Part shown: one piece after another, positions 1 to 6,770 of the stretch | Layout of the letters: each line of letters starts with the position of its first letter | Numbering within the stretch: the stretch's first letter is position 1 | Source: Thermoplasmatota archaeon | GTDB lineage: Archaea; Thermoplasmatota; Thermoplasmata; UBA10834 | DNA length: 16,826 nt | Direction: 5' to 3' | NCBI GenBank assembly: GCA_030836605.1 | Contig: JAUPMC010000189.1 | Location: 1-16,826 of the forward strand | Notes under the pieces: generated by a model | What the model saw: only the letters and a program-made list of their open reading frames with translations | Told to the model about the DNA's origin: nothing | Database searches by the model: none | Made by a program: the position numbers and the translations under genes

Positions 1-1
1 C

Positions 2-862
2 CCGAGGCACGAGAGGCCGAAGGCGTTCAGCACGATGAGGATAGCCTGGAACGTGGGGATTGTCCTGGGCCCGTCGATCGGCGCCTTGATAGTGTCCGCG
101 TCCTCCATGAGCGTCTTGTTCGTCTTCGGCTCGGTGGTCCTGGCCGCCGCGTTCGTCATGAACTTCGTATACATCAAGGAGACCAAGCCGACTGATGCGA
201 AGCCAGAGGACATCACATTCAGGAAGGTCCTGGCGGTAGGCAAGGACCACCCGTTCCTCCTGCTGTGCGCGCTCACCGGAGTGCTGTGGTTCTGCTTCGC
301 GCAATGGATGTCCGTCCTGCCGGTCTATGCCACCGGGGACCTGGACCTCGAGGACTATGAGTGGGGCCTGATGTTCACGGTCAGTTCGCTCATGGTCGTG
401 GCCACGCAACTCTCGGTCACGGGATACGTCGTGAAGTTTCGCCGCTCGAGCGTCCTTTTGGCGGGCCATATGACAGTCGCGCTAGGGTTCACGCTCATAT
501 TCCTGTCGTACGATTTCTGGACCCTCCTGGCCTGCATCATCGTCATCACGATAGGCGAGATCTTGTACATGTCCATCCTCTCAACGGTCATAGCGGACAT
601 GGCCCCGTGCGCCAAGCGCGGGTCGTACATGGGGTTCTCTGGGTTCGTGCAGACCCTGGGGAACGGCATCGGCTTCCTCCTGGGCATGACCCTCCTGGCC
701 AAGATGCCCGATGCGTCCATGATATGGCTCGTGGTCGGGGCCATCGGCTTCTTGACCGGCCTCGGATACCTGCTCTTCTCGTCCATCGTGGGACCGGAGC
801 ACAACGACCCGAAGGTCATCGAGAGGCTGAGGTCCGAAGCCCTGGCTGAGGATATAGAGTGA
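2..862 (+). CDS. MFS transporter, C-terminal half (5' end outside window)
   Basis: This is a membrane transporter of the major facilitator superfamily; its substrate cannot be told. The reading frame is open from base 2, so the gene starts upstream; the ATG at 35 lies inside a conserved stretch and is not the true start. The first visible helix carries GxxxGPxxG (GIVLGPSIG), which resembles motif C of TM5 in drug/H+ antiporters. About seven further hydrophobic segments follow, fitting TM6-TM12 after a charged central loop (KETKPTDAKPED). RGSYMGFSG, before the second-last helix, resembles the equivalent loop of MdtG/MdtH-like efflux carriers. The C-terminus is acidic and cytoplasmic. The gene converges on the SSB gene, with 67 bases between the two stop codons and no obvious structured terminator. 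The superfamily is secure; an efflux role is only a guess from motif C. Confidence 0.85.
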   Translation, partial: PRHERPKAFSTMRIAWNVGIVLGPSIGALIVSASSMSVLFVFGSVVLAAAFVMNFVYIKETKPTDAKPEDITFRKVLAVGKDHPFLLLCALTGVLWFCFAQWMSVLPVYATGDLDLEDYEWGLMFTVSSLMVVATQLSVTGYVVKFRRSSVLLAGHMTVALGFTLIFLSYDFWTLLACIIVITIGEILYMSILSTVIADMAPCAKRGSYMGFSGFVQTLGNGIGFLLGMTLLAKMPDASMIWLVVGAIGFLTGLGYLLFSSIVGPEHNDPKVIERLRSEALAEDIE

Positions 863-929
863 AAAATCGGTAAGGAGTTTGACGGGCCTAGACGCAGTGT
901 CCAAGCCTATTCAGACGACAAGGCGCGGC

Positions 930-1475
930 TCAGAACCTTCTGCGGCCCTTGTTCATGTAGCTGGGCCTGTCGTCGCTCTGCCCGCCGAAGTCGCCGCGGG
1001 GTCTGCCGCCACGGTCGCCGCCGCGTGGCCTTCCGCCACCGCGATCGCCACCGCCGCCGCCACCGGCGTACCGCCTGCGCTCCTGCTCGTACTCCTTCTC
1101 GCTCATGTTCGGGTCGGTCGCGGTCGAGTCGAGGGTCTTCTCGGCCTTCGACAGCTGACCGTACTTGCCGACGTTCAGGCGCATGTGCCCTCTGACGAGG
1201 GACACGTACCCGTTCTTCACGGCGAGGGTGTCCTCCTTGGCTATGGTCCCGATCTGGTCGTCCCACAGGGACATCACGATCGCGCCGGTCTCATCAGCCA
1301 AGGTCGCCTCTGCGACCCTTCGCGTGTTACCGAACCGGCCGGGTATGTCCTTCGGCTCGCTGACATCCAGGCACTTGGCCAGGACATCGACCCTCTTCGA
1401 CTGCGGGGTCAGGTCCTTAATCTTCGTCTCTACGCTCTGGCCCTCTTCTGGGGCGCTTCCAACGCTCTCTTCCAT
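930..1475 (-). CDS. Single-OB-fold ssDNA-binding protein with RG-rich tail
   Basis: This is probably an RPA-related single-stranded DNA-binding protein acting in replication and repair. The 181-residue product has one OB fold at about residues 18-115 (opening KIKDLTPQSKRVDVLAKCL, with the typical ADETGAIVMSLWDDQ strand-turn-strand). A low-complexity tail at about 135-181 is made of GGGGGGDRGGG, PRGG and RGRRRF-type Arg/Gly blocks. This one-fold-plus-flexible-tail design matches Sulfolobus SSB and the SOSS-B/hSSB1 family, not multi-OB euryarchaeal RPA. The frame stays open to an ATG at 1610, but the added 45 residues do not look like this family, and the ATG at 1473-1475 has a weak AGGAAG ahead of it. 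A TATA-like palindrome at 1623-1632 would give a leader of about 120 bases. RNA binding is an alternative role, since RG tails also bind RNA. Confidence 0.82.
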   Translation of the reverse strand: MEESVGSAPEEGQSVETKIKDLTPQSKRVDVLAKCLDVSEPKDIPGRFGNTRRVAEATLADETGAIVMSLWDDQIGTIAKEDTLAVKNGYVSLVRGHMRLNVGKYGQLSKAEKTLDSTATDPNMSEKEYEQERRRYAGGGGGGDRGGGRPRGGDRGGRPRGDFGGQSDDRPSYMNKGRRRF

Positions 1476-1622
1476 GTCTATTCTTCCTTTTTGGTGTGCA
1501 GAATTGCATTCCGTCGCGGCTACGCGGAAAATCAAACTATCGGCGTAAAAACATCGCGCTGTTCGGCTTTTCCCGTGTCGTTCGGCACACAACTCGTGCT
1601 GAATACCCATTTGACCCAGTCA

Positions 1623-1632
1623 TTATTAATAA
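1623..1632. promoter_or_regulatory. Palindromic TATA-like box (TTATTAATAA)
   Basis: TTATTAATAA is its own reverse complement and is the most AT-rich spot between the two divergent genes. Read on the minus strand, archaeal spacing puts transcription start near 1600, about 120 bases before the SSB start codon. Read on the plus strand it would start near 1655. I judge it more likely to serve SSB, because the plus strand has better-placed boxes. No experimental support is visible. Confidence 0.4.
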
Positions 1633-1650
1633 CCTTCGGCGGTACATGGC

Positions 1651-1667
1651 CCCGGCACGGTGCCGGG
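1651..1667. repeat. Perfect 17-base palindrome (CCCGGCAC-G-GTGCCGGG)
   Basis: Two 8-base arms, CCCGGCAC at 1651-1658 and GTGCCGGG at 1660-1667, flank a single G. With a one-base centre this is too tight for an RNA hairpin and looks like a dimeric-protein operator. It directly abuts a TATA-like GATATATG at 1668-1675, the right place for a repressor or activator of the downstream operon. The regulator is unknown. Confidence 0.45.
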
Positions 1668-1682
1668 ATATATGGGTATCGC

Positions 1683-1727
1683 TCCCTTTCCTGCCGTTAA
1701 AGCGGCGGCGGCCGCCTAGGAAAGGGA
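1683..1727. repeat. Inverted repeat with 10-base arms around a GC-rich loop
   Basis: TCCCTTTCCT at 1683-1692 is perfectly repeated inverted as AGGAAAGGGA at 1718-1727, with a 25-base loop containing the palindrome GGCGGCCGCC. The right arm runs into the TATA-like ATAAATA at 1727-1733. It could be an operator pair overlapping the promoter. If transcribed from the upstream TATA at 1668, it could instead form a stable leader stem. The arms are purine/pyrimidine-biased, so some of the match may be simple sequence. Confidence 0.4.
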
Positions 1728-1733
1728 TAAATA
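1727..1733 (+). promoter_or_regulatory. Candidate TATA box for the oxidase-glutamate synthase operon
   Basis: ATAAATA, preceded by purines (AAAGGG) that could act as a BRE, resembles archaeal TATA boxes. It predicts transcription start near 1757, about 137 bases before the first gene. A second candidate, GATATATG at 1668-1675, lies further upstream. I cannot tell which is used. Confidence 0.4.
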
Positions 1734-1803
1734 CGCACCATGCGTACGCCGTTTGCGTTTGAGCAGAAAGACGCCATTATGGGCATTTGAAGTACATCCG
1801 CGA

Positions 1804-1880
1804 ACCACATGCGACACCGGTGCTGTGGTATCCCAGGGCGTCTTCGCGCTTGATTCGGAAGGGACCAGAAGGGACTTCTG
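1804..1880 (+). other. Two small hairpins in the presumed operon leader
   Basis: ACCACA (1804-1809) pairs with TGTGGT (1824-1829) around a loop holding the palindrome CACCGGTG. CAGAAG (1866-1871) pairs with CTTCTG (1875-1880) around a GGA loop, and can be flanked by GGAA/TTCC pairing. The second hairpin sits only a few bases before the purine-rich ribosome-binding stretch at 1886-1893. It could tune initiation, but no known riboswitch or RNA motif is recognised. Confidence 0.3.
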
Positions 1881-1893
1881 TTCCTGAGGGGGG

Positions 1894-3885
1894 ATGCACG
1901 TGGAGAGCGCTGACATAGGGCCGGCCATTTCTCCCGAACCCTCCCGCTCTCCCCGGACGACCTTCCTCGCGAAGGAGGAGTCTCCCGAGGGTGCCCTGCA
2001 CCAAGGTCTCGCGAGGTCCTGCGTCAGCGGTTCCAGGATCGTGTCTTCCTCGGGCGAGAGGATGCTGTACTCCAGGGACCAGTCCGAGATACCACGTTTC
2101 CTGAGGCAGATACTGTTCAGCTCGATGCCAGAGGCGGTCGTTCAGGCCGAGTCCGAGGAAGGCGTCCTCGAGGTGCTCAGGTTCGCGTCGTCCACTGGCA
2201 CGTCCGTCATACCGAGGGGCTCGGGCTCGTCCCCGTTCGGCGGCTCGATGCCCGTCAAGGGCGGCATCGTGCTCGACGTGTCCCGCATGAACAAGATCGT
2301 GGGCGTGGACATCGAGGCGCTGACGGCGACGGTCCAGACGGGCGTGCGCTGGGCTGACCTCGACCACGAGCTCGGCAAGAATGGGCTGACGCTCATGACC
2401 TGCCCTTCCAGCAAGTTCTCGACGGTCGGAGGCTGGGCCGCCACGGGCGGCGTGGGCATGAACAGCTTCTCCAGGGGCCGGTTGATGGCCAATGTGCTCT
2501 CGGTCGAGCTGGCCACGCCGGGCCGCGGGATCGTCAGGCTCACGCAGGCGGACAGGGAGTTCCCACTCGTGTTCGGTAGCGAGGGCCAGCTAGGGGTCGT
2601 GACCTCGGCGACCCTGCAGGTGAGGCGCCTGCCGGAGCGGTCGAGGCCCCGCCTGGTCATGTTCCCGGACCACGGGAGCGCGCTCGCCTTCGCGGAGGAG
2701 GCGGCGACGTCCGTGAGACCTGTCCACATATTCTACGAGAGCTCCCTCAGGGTCTCGTACACCAACAAGATGCTCGACACGCCGCGCATCACGCCCGGGG
2801 ACGCCGTGGTCGTGTACGTCGAGGACGACGCCTCCCAGAAGGCCTTCGACTCGCTCTTGGCCTCGAAGGGCCTCAAGGAGCAGCCGGAGTACATCGCGAG
2901 ATACGTCTGGAACGAGCGGTTCTTCCCGATGAAGCTACGCAGGTTCGGCCCTGGCATGCTCGGCCTCGAGGTCGTGGCCAGCAAGGGCTCGTTGAAGCCG
3001 CTCATGTCATCCATATCGTCCCTGTCGACCGAGCTGGACCTCGAGCCGATGTTCGAGGTGCACATGCTGCCGGGGGACGAGGCGCTCCTGCTGTGCTTCT
3101 TCATGGCTGACCAGGGCAACACCCTCCTGTACACGCTGACTGCTTTCAAGTCCCTCCTGCTCACGAGGCTCGCGGTCGACAAGGGGGCTACGCCATACTC
3201 CGTGGGCATCTGGAACCACGCGTTCTCGGACGTCGCGGAGAAGGACAGGAAGGAGTCGATGCGCCGACTGAAGGCGGAGTACGACCCGAGGGGCGTGATG
3301 AACCCTGGCAAGTACTTCAGGCTCTCAGGGAGGTTCGGCGCGTTGAGCGGCCTCGCGATGGAGCCGAAGCTGATGGGGCCTCTCCTCAGGGCCGTCCTCA
3401 TGATGTCCCCGCTCGTGTTGCCCGTGATGCACTTGGTCACGGAGTTCTCCAAGGATCGGCTGGGGCCGAAGGACCGGCCCGCGGACCTGAGGACGGCGGA
3501 CGAGTGCGCCATGTGCGGCGCCTGCGTCGCCGTCTGCCCAGCGTACCTCGCGGTCGGGGACGAGCGCGTGACGGCCAGGGGCAAGCTGCTCACGGCGAAG
3601 GCGATGGCCGCTGGTGTGAGGATCACCAAGGAGCACGCCCACAGGACATTCCTGTGCATGAGGTGCAAGGCCTGCGAGCAGGTGTGCCAATCGAAGCTGG
3701 AACTCATACCGTTCTACGAGGAGCTGGAGCGCAGACTGGAGCGACAGTTCGGGAGGGACCCGCAGGAGATCGAGCGCTTCGTCAAGTACTCGGAATCGTC
3801 GCCCGAGTACGACGACCTTGTCAAGCGCGGGCTCGTCATAGGGGCGCCCAAGCACAGGGTTGGAGGTGGTCCAGGTGCGTTATGA
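1894..3885 (+). CDS. FAD-linked 2-hydroxyacid dehydrogenase-like protein with two [4Fe-4S] motifs
   Basis: This is a GlcD/D-lactate-dehydrogenase-type flavoprotein with a built-in ferredoxin domain, likely oxidising a 2-hydroxyacid and passing electrons to Fe-S clusters; the substrate is not readable. Residues of about 79-255 form the PCMH-type FAD domain, with the PRGSGSSPFGGS loop. About 260-470 form the FAD-oxidase C domain, ending in the family's NPGKYF. A hydrophobic stretch of about 20 residues (about 490-513) precedes two clusters: C538, C541, C544, C548 and C588, C591, C594, C598. The cysteine-rich CCG domains often found after such ferredoxin domains are absent. The ATG at 1894 has GAGGGGGG very close before it; the in-frame GTG at 1900 is better spaced and possible. 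Its end overlaps the next gene by 11 bases, so it belongs to the glutamate synthase operon. Alternative: an electron-input subunit with no free substrate turnover. Confidence 0.85.
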   Translation: MHVESADIGPAISPEPSRSPRTTFLAKEESPEGALHQGLARSCVSGSRIVSSSGERMLYSRDQSEIPRFLRQILFSSMPEAVVQAESEEGVLEVLRFASSTGTSVIPRGSGSSPFGGSMPVKGGIVLDVSRMNKIVGVDIEALTATVQTGVRWADLDHELGKNGLTLMTCPSSKFSTVGGWAATGGVGMNSFSRGRLMANVLSVELATPGRGIVRLTQADREFPLVFGSEGQLGVVTSATLQVRRLPERSRPRLVMFPDHGSALAFAEEAATSVRPVHIFYESSLRVSYTNKMLDTPRITPGDAVVVYVEDDASQKAFDSLLASKGLKEQPEYIARYVWNERFFPMKLRRFGPGMLGLEVVASKGSLKPLMSSISSLSTELDLEPMFEVHMLPGDEALLLCFFMADQGNTLLYTLTAFKSLLLTRLAVDKGATPYSVGIWNHAFSDVAEKDRKESMRRLKAEYDPRGVMNPGKYFRLSGRFGALSGLAMEPKLMGPLLRAVLMMSPLVLPVMHLVTEFSKDRLGPKDRPADLRTADECAMCGACVAVCPAYLAVGDERVTARGKLLTAKAMAAGVRITKEHAHRTFLCMRCKACEQVCQSKLELIPFYEELERRLERQFGRDPQEIERFVKYSESSPEYDDLVKRGLVIGAPKHRVGGGPGAL

Positions 3886-5266
3886 GAGGTACCACATACC
3901 GATCGAGACCGTCCCGACCACCGCGCCGCCGGTCCCGAAGTTCATCATCACGCGGGCCTCCAACTGCGTCAACTGCGGGAAGTGCGAGAAGGCCTGCATA
4001 TTCGGCGTGCACAAGAGGAAGGAGGGCGACCCCAGGGAGATGGCGGATCCGCTCAGCCACCTCTGCAAGAACTGCTTCAGATGCATATCCGACTGCCCGC
4101 AGAGGGCGCTCACGATGTCCCTCGGGCAGGACTACCGCGCCCTTGGGCACGGCATCTGGACGCCTCTGAGGGTCAGCACGATCTGGGGCGAGGCGGAGAC
4201 CGGGAAGATACCCGTGCTCGGCGCTGGGTACAGAGGGATGTTCGCGGGCCCGGACTTCGACGGCGTGTGGACCGACATGTCCGAGATAGTGAGGCCGACC
4301 AGGGACGGGATCCACGGCCGCGAGACAATCTCGACCAGTGTCGACATAGGGCGCAAGCCGCTCTTCCTGGCGTTCGACACCGAAGGCGCACTCACGACCG
4401 AGCTGGCGCCCGTGGTCGAGCTCTCAGTGCCAATGATGCTCGACGCGACGAGGCTGGAGGCCGCGGGCCCGGACGTGCTCATGGGCTTCGCGCTGGCGGC
4501 CAAGGGACTGGACACATTCCTCCTGGTGCCACGGGACAGGATCACAAAGGAACTCATGGAGGCGGCCCCCTCGCAGATAGTGCCCGTCCTCTCAGAAGGC
4601 ACGGACGTGAAGTCCCTGGAGGTGGACCCGAGGACGCGGATGGTGGAACTCTGCGTCGGCGCTTCGTGGAAGAACTGGGCGAAGGCGTTCGCCAAGCGGT
4701 TCCCGGACAAGGTGTTGTCCCTGAGGGTCCAGGCGTCCAAGGGCGTGGAGGAGACCGTGCTCGAGATGCTGGACGCCGAGGTGCCTGTCGCGCACCTCGA
4801 GTATGACGAGGACGGCCGCGAGCAGGGCAGGGGCGAGACCAGACACGCGAAGGACTCGCTCAGGGCGGTGCACAGGGCGATGACTGCCAAGGGCGTCCGG
4901 GACGAGATTACGGTCATCGCGTCGGGCGGAGTGGCCGCGGCCGAGCACGTGCCCAAGACGATCGTGTGCGGAGCTGACGCGGTCTCTCTGGAGTCGGCTC
5001 TCATGGTCGCGTTGAGCTGCAGACACTGCTCGACTTGCAGGCCATCGTCCTGTCCGGCCTCGATAGGCGCGGCGGGCCCGGACTGGGTCCGTGGGCGCGT
5101 CATGAACATGGTCGGGGCGTGGAGGGACCAGATGCTGGAGATGCTGGGCGCGATGGGCATCAGGGAGGTCCGGAGGCTCAGGGGCGAGGTCGGCCGCGCG
5201 ATATTCTATGACGATATCCAGAAGGAGTTCTTGTCGATACTGTCCGGGGGTGGCGAGCATGGCTAA
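3875..5266 (+). CDS. Divergent GltB2-like Fe-S protein (glutamate synthase FMN-domain paralogue)
   Basis: This protein is homologous to the canonical GltB2 encoded next, but its catalytic loops are lost. It has two N-terminal [4Fe-4S] motifs (C31, C34, C37, C41 and C64, C67, C70, C74). The shared marks include the WGEAETGK region, the GVRDEITVIASGG strand-loop, a third cluster motif C382, C385, C388, C393, and a similar C-terminal helical tail. The GGGMSFGSIS and GGYGGTGA loops of active glutamate synthases are missing; the second is replaced by a charged EYDEDGREQGRG stretch. I infer an electron-relay or structural subunit, possibly with weak or no FMN binding. The start is the GTG at 3875, with GGAGGTG at 3862-3868; an upstream in-frame TTG at 3860 would overlap that site. 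It overlaps both neighbours, by 11 and 8 bases. The length is 463 residues. Confidence 0.75.
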   Translation: MRYERYHIPIETVPTTAPPVPKFIITRASNCVNCGKCEKACIFGVHKRKEGDPREMADPLSHLCKNCFRCISDCPQRALTMSLGQDYRALGHGIWTPLRVSTIWGEAETGKIPVLGAGYRGMFAGPDFDGVWTDMSEIVRPTRDGIHGRETISTSVDIGRKPLFLAFDTEGALTTELAPVVELSVPMMLDATRLEAAGPDVLMGFALAAKGLDTFLLVPRDRITKELMEAAPSQIVPVLSEGTDVKSLEVDPRTRMVELCVGASWKNWAKAFAKRFPDKVLSLRVQASKGVEETVLEMLDAEVPVAHLEYDEDGREQGRGETRHAKDSLRAVHRAMTAKGVRDEITVIASGGVAAAEHVPKTIVCGADAVSLESALMVALSCRHCSTCRPSSCPASIGAAGPDWVRGRVMNMVGAWRDQMLEMLGAMGIREVRRLRGEVGRAIFYDDIQKEFLSILSGGGEHG

Positions 5267-6770
5267 GCGCCCGAGCCCGTACACTGACGCCTACCCCGAG
5301 GTGGCGCTCGCGCCCGCCGAGAGGCTCCAGTTCATGAACCGGTACTCCGTCCGCAGGGCGGACACGTGCATCTCGTGCGGGATGTGCGAGTCGCTGTGCC
5401 CATATGGCGTGCACAAGCGCGTCGAGGGCCACGCGAAGATACTCCCGCCGGACGACAGGAGATGCATCGGCCCATCGTGTGAGGTGAACTACTTCTTCTG
5501 CGTCGCGAACTGCCCGACGAAGTCCCTTTCCGTCCGGGAGAGCGACAACTACGCCAGCATGGGCGACGCGCGCTGGCCCGTTGAGATGATCATGGCCACA
5601 TGGCGACAGGCGGAGACCGGCAAGCCGATACCGCTGGACGACCCGGGTAACGTCGGCAGGTCCGGCGGGGGCTTCGACAAGCTCTACTTCAAGCTCCCTG
5701 AGGCCAAGGGCAGGTTCGACCCGCTGAAGATCAAGACCGCCATCCAGCTGAACAGGCGCGGCTCGGGCGAGCGCATCGAGATACCCATCCCCGTGTACGG
5801 CGGGGGCATGTCCTTCGGCTCCATCAGCGTCCACACGATGGTCGCGCGGGCCAAGGCCGCGAAGATGTGGAACACGTTCATCTGCACGGGCGAGGGCGGG
5901 TACCCGGACGCGCTGATACCATACCAGGACCATGTCATCACGCAGATAGCGACGGGTTTGTTCGGCGTGAAGGAGCAGACCATCCAGCGCTCCCGCATAC
6001 TCGAGTTCAAGTACGCCCAGGGTGCGAAGCCAGGCCTCGGGGGGCACCTGCTCGGCGACAAGAACACCCCGGAAGTCGCCCGGATGAGGGAGGCCGTGCC
6101 TTACACCAGCCTCTTCTCCCCGTTCCCGTTCCACAGCGTCTACTCCGTCGAGGACCACAAGAAGCACCTCGACTGGGCGGTCGCCATCAACCCGAAGGCC
6201 CTCCTGTCGGTCAAGGTCTCGACCCCCAACGATGTGGAGATGGTCAGCGTCGGGAGCTACTACGCGGGCGCTCACATCGTGCACCTGGACGGAGGCTACG
6301 GGGGCACGGGCGCCGCACCAGAGATCGCCAAGAAGAACATCGCTATGCCGATAGAGTACGCGATCCCCAAGGTGCACAGGTTCCTCATCAACGAGGGCAT
6401 CAGGGACCAGGTCACGCTCATCGCCAGCGGGGGGCTCAGGACCGCGATGGATGTCGCGAAGGCCATAGCCCTCGGCGCGGACGGCGCGGTCATAGGCACC
6501 GCGGACCTGGTGGCGCTCGGATGCGTCAGGTGCGCCAACTGCGAGAGCGGCAGGGGCTGCCCGCGCGGGATAGCCACGACGGACCCGGAGCTCCAGGCCA
6601 TCACCGACTCGGGCTGGGGGGCGAGCCGGATATACAACATGTACTCCTCTTGGCGGCTCCAGTGGTGCGAGCTGCTCCACAGGCTCGGCATGACCGACAT
6701 ATCGGAACTCAGGGGCAGGTTCGACCTGCTCAGCCACGGGGACAACCCCGCGAGGGAGGTGGGCAAGTGA
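5259..6770 (+). CDS. gltB2: Glutamate synthase FMN-binding subunit with ferredoxin domain (GltB2 type)
   Basis: This is the synthase part of an archaeal-type glutamate synthase: FMN-dependent reductive transfer of ammonia to 2-oxoglutarate in the cytoplasm. The N-terminal ferredoxin domain has a normal motif (C37, C40, C43, C47) and an irregular one (C69, C74, C81, C85, spaced Cx4Cx6Cx3CP). The FMN barrel has GGGMSFGSIS near residue 180, EGGYPD, the long GAKPGLGGHL loop, HLDGGYGGTGAAP, and ASGG followed by GADGAVIGTA. C422, C425, C428 and C434 match the Fe-S site beside FMN in GltB. The ATG at 5259 follows a GGGGGTGG stretch and overlaps the previous stop by 8 bases; the next gene overlaps by 4. 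At 503 residues it fits the stand-alone family. Alternative: the FMN subunit of an N-methylglutamate synthase (MgsC type), which shares this architecture. Confidence 0.88.
   Translation: MAKRPSPYTDAYPEVALAPAERLQFMNRYSVRRADTCISCGMCESLCPYGVHKRVEGHAKILPPDDRRCIGPSCEVNYFFCVANCPTKSLSVRESDNYASMGDARWPVEMIMATWRQAETGKPIPLDDPGNVGRSGGGFDKLYFKLPEAKGRFDPLKIKTAIQLNRRGSGERIEIPIPVYGGGMSFGSISVHTMVARAKAAKMWNTFICTGEGGYPDALIPYQDHVITQIATGLFGVKEQTIQRSRILEFKYAQGAKPGLGGHLLGDKNTPEVARMREAVPYTSLFSPFPFHSVYSVEDHKKHLDWAVAINPKALLSVKVSTPNDVEMVSVGSYYAGAHIVHLDGGYGGTGAAPEIAKKNIAMPIEYAIPKVHRFLINEGIRDQVTLIASGGLRTAMDVAKAIALGADGAVIGTADLVALGCVRCANCESGRGCPRGIATTDPELQAITDSGWGASRIYNMYSSWRLQWCELLHRLGMTDISELRGRFDLLSHGDNPAREVGK

Larger units (their letters stand above)
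1476..1893. other. 418-base intergenic region between divergent genes
   Basis: This is the longest gene-free stretch in the window, lying between the divergent SSB and FAD-oxidase genes. It is visibly more AT-rich than the genes in its first half. It holds TATA-like boxes for both directions, a 17-base palindrome, a 10-base-arm inverted repeat and two smaller hairpins in the presumed leader of the oxidase operon; these are listed separately. I saw no tRNA-like fold and no convincing protein gene. A 16-codon ORF from the ATG at 1740 has no ribosome-binding site. The region probably contains both promoters and a long 5' leader of about 140-190 bases for the + strand operon. Confidence 0.6.

Noticed and set aside
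1020..1075. GC-rich repetitive stretch (CCGCC/CCACCG runs) suspected as a repeat array
   Set aside because: It is the Gly/Arg-rich tail of the SSB read on the opposite strand; simple codon repetition explains it.
1476..1610. N-terminal extension of the SSB to an ATG at 1610
   Set aside because: The added residues do not resemble the OB-fold family, and the ATG would lie upstream of the start site predicted from the TATA-like box at 1623-1632.
1740..1790. Short ORF of 16 codons (ATG at 1740, TGA at 1788-1790) in the leader region
   Set aside because: It has no ribosome-binding site and sits too close to the TATA-like box at 1727-1733 to be on that transcript. No family resemblance is visible.
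5178..6737. 519-codon open frame antisense to gltB2
   Set aside because: It mirrors the real gene. The product is rich in Arg, Val, Asp, Gly and Ala with no domain, as expected from high-GC codon-position bias.
5867..6766. Upstream extension of the glutaminase reading frame through gltB2
   Set aside because: The frame happens to be open, but the translation is Arg/Pro/Gly-rich noise out of phase with gltB2. The GTG at 6767 has a strong ribosome-binding site.
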